Shown: one piece after another, positions 57,302 through 64,000 of the stretch
How the letters are laid out: each line of letters starts with the position of its first letter
Position numbering within the stretch: the first letter of the stretch is position 1
Assembly: GCA_951804985.1 (NCBI GenBank)
Contig: OX638133.1
Coordinates: 6,840,501-6,904,500, forward strand
DNA length: 64,000 nt
Reading direction: 5' to 3'
Source: Dryomyza anilis
Lineage: Eukaryota; Arthropoda; Insecta; Diptera; Dryomyzidae
Program-made: the position numbers and the translations under genes
Notes under the pieces: model-generated
Database searches by the model: none
Told to the model about the DNA's origin: nothing
What the model saw: only the letters and a program-made list of their open reading frames with translations

Positions 57302-58211
57302 TAAAGGGTTTTTCAACAGGGACGCAACAAAAGTACAGCGACAGGGACAGCAAACGACGCCATATTTTTTACCGCTCTTTTGACATTTCTTGTCAGTAAG
57401 GTTTGCCATTTCATGATGGAAAGATATACGAGCCAACAACGAGTCGAAATTAGCAAAATTTACTACCGAAATTCAGTAGTAATAATTCGAAAAATCATCT
57501 TCAGCGATGAGGCTCATTTCTGGCTGAATGGCTTCGTCAATAAACAAAATATGCATTATTGGTCAGACAGCAATCCACACGTACTCCATGAGTCATCATT
57601 GCATCCCGAAAAAATTACGGTTTGGTGCGGTTTATGGGCCGGCGGCGTCATTGGGCCGTACTTCTTCCGTGATGATCAAGACCGGCACGTTATTGTGAAT
57701 GGGAATCGCTACCGTTCAATGATAACCGAATATTTTTGGCCCCAATTGGATGATATGGACTTGGAGGACATGTGGTTCCAACAGGATGGCGCCACAAGCC
57801 ACACAGCGAATGCCACAATCAATTTATTGGTAACCAAGTTTGGAGAACGTGTTATCTCATGAAATGGTACAGTCGATTGGCCGCCTCGGTCGTGCGATTT
57901 GACGCCGTTAGACTATGTCCTGTGGGGCTACGTCAAGTCTATGGTCTATGCCAACAAGCCAGCGACGATTGATGAACTTCGTACAAATATCGAACGTGAA
58001 ATTGCAGCAGTATCGGCCGATTTATGCTTGAAAACCGTCGAAAATTGGGTTCAGCGTCTGGACTTCTGCAAGCGTGCCCGTGGTGGCCATGCAAAAGGAA
58101 TCGAGTTCCATACATAATGGCATCGAACGTACTTTTACAGTAATAAAGAATTTCATTGATATACAAAACAGTTTTTGTTTTATTTTGCGGCTCTTATTGA
58201 AAAACTCTTTA
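57302..58211 (+). mobile_element. rosa-type (DD41D) Tc1/mariner transposon, defective
   Basis: TA-flanked. The left end AAAGGGTTTTTCAACAGGGACG has a shorter inverse at the right end (TTGAAAAACTCTTTA, ending 58211). It encodes the transposase pseudogene at 57416-58117. Its 5' 120 bp are the source of the arms of both foldback MITEs in this window. Confidence 0.85.
57416..58117 (+). pseudogene. DD41D transposase pseudogene (rosa family)
   Basis: Transposase that would cut and paste the element at TA sites. After MERYTSQQRVEI the DNA-binding helix-turn-helix region is almost wholly deleted, and the frame resumes at IIFSDEAHFWLNG (first catalytic Asp). FQQDGATSHT carries the second Asp and TPLDYVLWG the third. 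I count 41 residues between the last two, the DD41D spacing of the rosa family first described from the tephritid Ceratitis rosa. One in-frame TGA at 57860-57862 (probably from a CGA arginine codon) interrupts an otherwise continuous frame to the stop at 58115-58117. Deletion plus stop make it inactive, but the catalytic part is otherwise fresh, so decay looks recent. Confidence 0.88.
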
Positions 58212-58328
58212 CTGTAGTTTTACACTTTTGGGACTCAAAGTTCCGGACGGGACATCGAAAACCCTTATACAAAAATAGTAATATTTTCGTTATCTTAATT
58301 TGGATCATTATTTTTAAGCTTTAGAAAT
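58212..58328. other. Short spacer
   Basis: No feature was recognised. Confidence 0.3.
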
Positions 58329-58895
58329 AGGAAATCGATTGCGGGCTTTATGGGATGCCTAATGGTACCATTTGGAGTGGTCAATGACCATCTATAACTA
58401 ATTTTTGACCATAAAACTTTTATTGCGGAAATCGATTGCGGACTCTATGGAATGCCTAATGGTACCTTTTGGAGTGGTCCATAACCCCTTTGTTTTGGTC
58501 AAAACTCACATTAAAACCCTTCTTCTTACCGATTTTTGCAATAAAAATGTTTGGGTCAAAAATTAGTTTTCGGATCCACTATTGGTGATTATTCACCACT
58601 CCAAATGGTACCATTAGGCATCCCATAAAGTCCGCAATCGATTTCCGCAATAAAAGTATTGTGGTCAAAAATTGGTTATTGGTGCTCATTGACCACTCCA
58701 AATGGTACCATTAGGCATCCCATGAAGTTCGCAATCGATTTCCGCACTAAAAATGTTTGGGTCAAAACTTGTTTGGATTAATTGGTTTTCGGATCATTGA
58801 CCGGATCACGGTGGTCATTGGCCACTCCAACCATTAGGCATTCCATAATGTCCGAAATCGATTTCCACAATAAAAATGTTTGGGTCAAAAATTGT
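58329..58895. repeat. Five-copy inverted cluster of a GCAATCGATTT / ATGGTACCATT unit
   Basis: Units at about 58329-58387 and 58427-58486 read AAATCGATTGCGG, GGATGCCTAATGGTACC, TTTGGAGTGGTC. Units at about 58585-58660, 58690-58770 and 58815-58895 read the exact inverse (GACCACTCCAAATGGTACC, TTAGGCATCC, CCGCAATCGATTTCC) followed by AATGTTTGGGTCAAAA. The cluster can fold into a long imperfect hairpin. Confidence 0.82.
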
Positions 58896-60972
58896 TTTTT
58901 TTTTACGCACTTGTTATAATTTTCTTCAAAGGCTACACTGAACATGTGAATAAAAAGATTTGCCAATTTGATTGTGAACGCATTTGAATATGAACAGAAA
59001 AAAATATAATTTGTTGCTCATCTCTTATGAGGAGTAAAAATGTAGCGAATGTGAGTACTCGTGAGCAGCCAAATTCTGTTCGATAACGAGTGTTCACTTT
59101 AGAATAACGAGTAAGTCGGATTTTTCTTGCTTACTCACTCGTGAAGTTTGAAGAAAAATAATGAACTTTTGTATTCATTTATGAAGATTTATCGTGAGTG
59201 AATAATATGGAATATTCATTTATGAGTATTGCTGAACACTGCAAAATATCTCTTTATAAAAAAATATTTTTTTATACAAATTTAACATTTGTTTCATTAA
59301 CTACGCAATTTAAGATTTCAATTCATTTAAATGCATTTTTATATAAAATTTTTCGTTATGTTTGTCCTTCTCACAGAAGCACCAAAGTTCAGGCGAAAAC
59401 TTTGCTCAAATGCAACATGACAGCGTGACAAACGAACGAACGAATGTGGACTAACAGTCATGTCAAGCGTTAACTAAACTTGCTCCAAACTGCTGCCAGC
59501 ATGCGGATTGCGTTACGTGGTATAGCCAGAAATTAACAAAAGCATTAGAGCTTCTTAAAGGGGTGATGGAGATCGGGAACACCCTTGCTTGGTCCCTGCA
59601 GAAGACAGGGCAACAAAGTCGGTGTTCATTTGCAGCAGCACGTACTGCTGCGGGCGCAACTGCATCATGTCGGCTGCAGTGGTCTAATTAGCTGCCACCC
59701 TACAATTCGCATGTGCAACACATGAGGACCTCCCCTCACACGAAGTGAGTAACGGGCGGTTATAATGCACTAGAAACTCATATTATAAATCATGTGCGTA
59801 GTGCATAGTCTTTCAAATTTAGTGATTCACAGAATGTGCATGGATACTAAAGAATAGAGCTAGAATTTAAAATGTTTTCGAAAAACAGCTCTCGACAAAA
59901 TTCTGCAAATATAAACCGTTATCGCCGGTGGCGTTATAGATATTGATTTCATATTTTATGATATCAAATCGATTGATATTCGATAGTCTAATGACAAATA
60001 TTCAAAAGTTTACTTTAAAAATATTTTCTGTTTTATAACAAAAATTTAAATTTATCGAATTTAAAATTAACATCAAGAAATTTACATAGATTTTGTACTG
60101 CTTTCAAATTCCATTTAATTGAGTCTGCAATTAATAAAGTCCCTTGCCACGAATTGCTTTTAAATTAAAACAACAACATCCTATCACATCAGCGTTTTAA
60201 TTAAATTGTTTTGGCATTACCCGAATGCTGGAAAATCAATGTGTTTTACAAAATAATTTGCGAATTATCCAAGAGCAATCAACGCCATTGCGTTGCCATT
60301 TGGTTGAACACATTTGTTGCAGTGTTGCCAACTAAATGACTAGTTCTGCGTAACGTGAAAATACTTTATGGGAATGGCATTTATTTATGTTTAAATATAA
60401 ATGCGTTTGTATAAAATATATATTCCAATTATTTTCCAAATATTACAATTTAAGAGAATTTTATTTCGATTTTAAAGTAAAAGTAGTAACTTGAAAATAT
60501 CAATAGAAGACGTAAAATAAAAACAATTAATTGTTACCGCAATTCAGAGCGTTAAAAATTTATTTTTTTAATATTTTAAAATAATAAAAATACAATTTTA
60601 ATACACAGTGCACTATGGGACAGAAGCTTAGTCTAGCTCGCCGAAAATCGTAAATTAAAGTTTGTTGCAGAAACTTGAAAAATATGTCATTTTATTAATA
60701 ATTTATATGAACCTAGAGAACAAACAAAAAATGATACATCCTGGTGAAAAAATTCTTCTGTAGGCTTGCTTAAAGTCAAAAAATGAAAACAAGTGCATTT
60801 TAAAAAATAAAAATGGGTTACATTAAAACTGTCATAACTCTTTCAATATATACTTCACATGCAGAATGTTAGTTCTATATTTGTGGGAATTGAAAGAACT
60901 ATCATCTTGTGTATCAGAAATTTCAAATGGCTATTCGTGTTTTTGCTGATTTTTTTTGGCAAAAACATAAAA
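58896..60972. other. Intergenic DNA with one GC-rich island
   Basis: The GC-rich patch at 59550-59760 holds the candidate exon at 59555-59683. A CAGTGCACTATGGGACAG motif near 60606 resembles a MITE end. Nothing else was recognised. Confidence 0.35.
59555..59683 (-). CDS. Candidate coding exon, unrecognised
   Basis: On the minus strand, after a possible acceptor (GCAGCTAATTAG), a 42-codon frame runs to a TAA at 59557-59555. It reads MMQLRPQQYVLLQMNTDFVA from the ATG at 59668 and ends SRSPSPL. Codons are G/C-ending (CAG, CTG, GTG, AAC, GAC), very unlike the flanks. The plus strand is also open here for 40 codons (MEIGNTLAWS...), so strand is uncertain. No family was recognised. A non-coding conserved island is the main alternative. 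Confidence 0.33.
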   Translation of the reverse strand, partial: TTAADMMQLRPQQYVLLQMNTDFVALSSAGTKQGCSRSPSPL

Positions 60973-61277
60973 CAAAGGGTTTTTTAACACGGACGCTACA
61001 AAAGTGGAGCAACAGGGACAGCAAACGACGCCATATTTCCTGCCGTTCTTTTGACATTTCTCTCCACTAAGGTTTGCCATTTCAATGCAAAGATATACGA
61101 GCCAACAACGAGTCGAAATTATTAAATTTTACTACCGAAATTCGAATTCGTATATCTTTTCATTATGAAATGGCAAACCTTACTAAAGAGAAATGTCAAA
61201 AGAGCGGCAAGAAATATGGCGGCGTTTGCTGTCCCTGTCGCTCTACTTTTGTGGCGTCCCTGTTGAAAAACACTTTA
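60973..61277. mobile_element. Foldback MITE of the rosa-type family, intact
   Basis: About 305 bp, nearly palindromic. Left arm AAAGGGTTTTTTAACACGGACG through GCCATTTCAATGCAAAGATATACGA, right arm its inverse ending CCCTGTTGAAAAACACTTTA. A short ACTACCGAAATTCGAATTCG centre matches the interior of the 55046 copy. Arms derive from the 5' end of the element at 57302. Confidence 0.85.
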
Positions 61278-61931
61278 GCATGTTCTCACCCCACCTGAGT
61301 CCCATCGTACCGATAATATGAATCTCTGTACGAATACAAATTTTTAGCTACTCTAGGATCTATGCGGAATGGTACATATTCGGACATATTCACCCTGAAT
61401 TCCATTACGCACGGATCCTAAAGTAGCTGAAAATTTGAATTCGTAGCGAAGATTTGGATTTTCGTTACGACCGGACTCAGAATTTTGGTGTCTGTGTTTT
61501 TTAAAATCTTTATCTTCGTATTTTATTATTTTTATTTAAATATGTTGCTTACTGAAATATTTTTCTTACACAAGAATCGCTATTTTGGTTAAAAATGATT
61601 TCGACAATTTAAAATTTCGACATTTTTAGTTTTCGGTATTTTATTTTTCAACATTTTGGTTTTCAACATTTTTGTTTTCGATATTGTTGTTTTCGACATT
61701 TTTGGTTTCGACATTTTTAGGTTTCAGCATTTTTGTTTTCGGTATTTTTAGTTTCGATATTTTAAATTTCGACTTATCGTACTAGACCCAAAAAAATGTC
61801 TTTCTTATTCTAAAAATACTTTTTGCGTACAAATTATTTTTTGAATAATTTAGACAGATTATTGAGATAATCTACTTTATTTTTGTATATGTACACATTG
61901 TTCCTAAAGTTCATAGCTTTTTTGTAATAAA
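61278..61931. other. Spacer containing a degenerate CGACATTTTT repeat
   Basis: No gene was recognised. The repeat at 61600-61775 is described separately. Confidence 0.35.
61600..61775 (+). repeat. Degenerate 17-20-bp TTTTCGACATTTTTGG array
   Basis: About nine copies of a unit alternating TTTCGACATTTT, TTTCAACATTTT, TTTCGGTATTTT and TTTCGATATT. It is tandem, but period and sequence drift. Confidence 0.7.
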
Positions 61932-62857
61932 TCTATATACATAAAACTATTGGTCCGTCTGTCAGTCTGTCGGTCTGTCTGTCTGTCTGTCTGTTTGTTC
62001 CAGCATCACGTCTAAACCGCTGAACCGATTTAACTGAAATTTTACACCAGGATACTATGGAGTCCGGAGGGTGTCATAGGCTATATATGGGCGGGATTGG
62101 ACAAAGGGGCGTGACACCTCCCATACAACCTAAACTTTCAAAACGACACAACAGAAAATAAAAAAGGATAGAAAACAAAAACAACCACACTAAAATTCAC
62201 CACACAAAAATTCACCACACTAAAACTCACCACACTTAAATTCACCACACTAAAACTCACCACACTAAATTTACCAGACTAATATTCACCACATTAAAAT
62301 TCACCACCCAAAAACTCACCACACTAAATTTCACCACACTAAAACTCACCACACTAAAATTCACCACACTAAAACTAACCACACTAAAATTTAACTCACT
62401 AAAACTCACAACACTAAATTTCACCACACTAAAATTCACCACATTCAAATTGACCCACTTAAACTGACCACACTAAAATTCACCACACTAAAATTCACCA
62501 CACTAAAACTCACCACACTAAAACTCACCACACTAAAACTCACCACACTAAAACTAACCACACTAAAACTTCTACTGGGAAAAACTCTACGGGGAAGAAT
62601 TCTACGGGAAATAATTCTACTGGGAAGAATTCTACGGGGAAGCACAGTCTGAGAAAGAATTGTCTATGAGAAAAGTTGTTTTATCGGATAATTAGTATGG
62701 TTTTGGTTACTACATTTATAAAACCAATAAAAAAAACATCCACAGCGAAGCACGGGTCCCTGATATAAATAATAAAAATGTTATTTTTATTAATAAAATT
62801 GCTCAATAACCTTGCATTCACATAATATTTGCACGAGTCGTGTACGGGTCCAGCTAG
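61932..62857 (+). mobile_element. Non-autonomous Helitron, copy 2
   Basis: Begins TCTATATACATAAAAC after a host A (61931) and ends GCACGAGTCGTGTACGGGTCCAGCTAG with a host T at 62858. Internal order is the same as copy 1: GTCTGTCTGT tract, CACTAAAATTCACCA minisatellite (about 62180-62565), GGGAAGAATTCTACG minisatellite (about 62570-62645). No coding capacity. One base of the terminal hairpin is mutated (TGTGT for TCGTGC context), and its copy-1 partner is perfect. Confidence 0.85.
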
Positions 62858-63054
62858 TCACAGAATAATTCCGGATGTTCTGTATGAAAATTTGCAATAC
62901 GATTTTTTGCTTAAATTAATTTTATATCTGAAAATATTAATAATCATTATAACGACATAAAAAGACATGTACGATTCGAATATCCCAATAGTGTTTAAAA
63001 TAAGTTGTATTTAGAAATTTCAAAAATTGTGATGATTAAAATATTTGATACTAA

Positions 63055-63583
63055 CTGGACTCGTGCACGACTCGTGCCAAGATTCTGTGAATGCAAGGAT
63101 ATGGAGCAATTTTATTAATATAAAAAAAAATATTATTTATATCAGGGACCCGTGCTTTGCTGTGAACGTTTTTTTTTATTGATTTTATAAATGTAGTAAA
63201 CAAAACAAAAATAATTCTCCGCTAAAACAGCTTTTTTCATGTACAATTCTTTCTCAGACTGTGCTTCCCCGTAGAATTCTTCCCGGTAGAAATCTTACCG
63301 GTGGAATTCATTCCCGTAGAATTTTTCCCCGTAGAGTTTTTCCCAGTAGAAGTTTTAGTGTGGTGGGTTTAAGTGTGGTAAATGTTGTTCAGGTGACTTC
63401 GAGTGTGGTGAATTTTAATAATAATAATGTAGTGAATTTTAGTGTGGTGAGTTTTTGTATGGTGAATTTTAGTGTGGTGAATTTTAGTGTGGTGAATTTA
63501 AGTATGGCGAGTTTTTGTGTAGTGAATTTTAGTGTGGTGAGTTTTAGTGTGGTGAATTTTATTGTGGTGAGTTTTAGTGTGGT
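63055..63583 (-). mobile_element. Non-autonomous Helitron, copy 3, truncated by a SINE
   Basis: The minus-strand 3' end (GGCACGAGTCGTGCACGAGTC, then a mutated CTAG) and the two minisatellites are present. The GTGAGTTTTAGTGTG array stops abruptly at the SINE, and the TC end is not found after it, so the 5' part is lost or lies elsewhere. Confidence 0.75.
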
Positions 63584-63718
63584 AGCCGCGGTGGTTCAGT
63601 GGCTAGTGCATTGGACTGTGAGCCGAAAGGTCCCCGGTTCAAGCCTGGACTGGGGCTAACAACATCTTTTCATAGAAACATTTTTCTATACCGCACTACC
63701 TCTCGGCAGTAAATGGCA
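63584..63718 (+). mobile_element. tRNA-derived SINE, 5' part
   Basis: Head AGCCGCGGTGGTTCAGTGGC with A box at 63592-63602 and B box GGTTCAAGCCT at 63636-63646. The body matches the full copy at 55251-55539 as far as CTCTCGGCAGTAAATGGCA and then ends. Confidence 0.72.
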
Positions 63719-64000
63719 AAGAATTGTAGACAAAGAATTATAGTAAATAAATTCCTCTAAAAAATAATGTTTTGTTATATAATTAATTAGCTTCAATAGC
63801 TCTTTAGCATCTCGCCGACATCATTAATAAAATAATTAATTAAAATTAATAATAATTATTATTCATTCTTTATATTAACCCCAAATGTCATTTCGCTAAA
63901 TACTAGACACTCTTACAGACAAGGTTACCGAGTAGTGTTTGGCATAATTTTATTACAGCCAACCAGGGTTAAATTATGTTGAGGCTGTATAGTTGGAGGG
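63719..64000. other. AT-rich DNA to the window end
   Basis: No gene or repeat was recognised. Confidence 0.35.

Overview
This is eukaryotic, AT-rich, repeat-dominated DNA from a higher fly (Diptera, probably Brachycera). The evidence is intron-containing GH18 chitinase genes with short fly-type introns, a TATA plus TCAGTT core promoter, rolling-circle elements that resemble Drosophila INE-1/DINE-1, a rosa-type (DD41D) Tc1/mariner element and a decayed insect LINE. The species cannot be fixed from the sequence alone.

Layout. Positions 1-5.65 kb hold the only confidently recognised host genes: two tail-to-tail chitinase paralogues. The plus-strand one has a GH18 domain, a Thr-rich linker and a CBM14 domain, and its first exon lies outside the window. 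The minus-strand one is GH18 only, complete, and apparently lacks a signal peptide. Positions 6-18.5 kb are nested transposon debris: four DINE-1-like copies, a TIR element, an ATGAA-rich MITE, and a LINE split by a DINE-1-like insertion and bounded by another MITE. Positions 18.5-26.5 kb are dominated by three arrays of one 9-bp satellite (GAATTTTAT). Two arrays run forward and one runs in reverse, with the orientation switching at 22.7-23.5 kb. Positions 27.5-32.1 kb carry an A-rich (CAAAAAC-like) block and a facing T-rich complement. Positions 33.9-34.4 kb are an 8-bp satellite, and 41.1-43.1 kb a second, very homogeneous 9-bp satellite (TACTTTTTA). Positions 36-40 kb hold a LINE tail, short tandem duplications and a GTGCGAG-rich element. 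Positions 45-64 kb are mostly mobile DNA: two A|T-inserted non-autonomous Helitrons plus a partial third, a likely LTR with a heat-shock-like promoter, four more ATGAA MITE copies, a rosa-type transposase pseudogene with two foldback derivatives, and a tRNA-derived SINE present twice.

Between the repeats are short GC-richer islands. Five of them hold unrecognised open stretches with consistent splice signals (20.4, 23.0-23.3, 27.0, 44.7 and 59.6 kb), and one two-exon 82-codon frame lies inside a putative transposon (38.6 kb). I offer these as candidate exons, not established genes. If real, they imply host genes with introns that contain the satellites.

The two chitinases would act in chitin breakdown (gut, cuticle or immune context). 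The rest of the window shows no joint pathway. Its interest lies in satellite architecture and nested mobile elements. The long MNF, IKF, KSI and YTF repeat open frames over the satellites are artefacts of 9-bp units free of stop codons.
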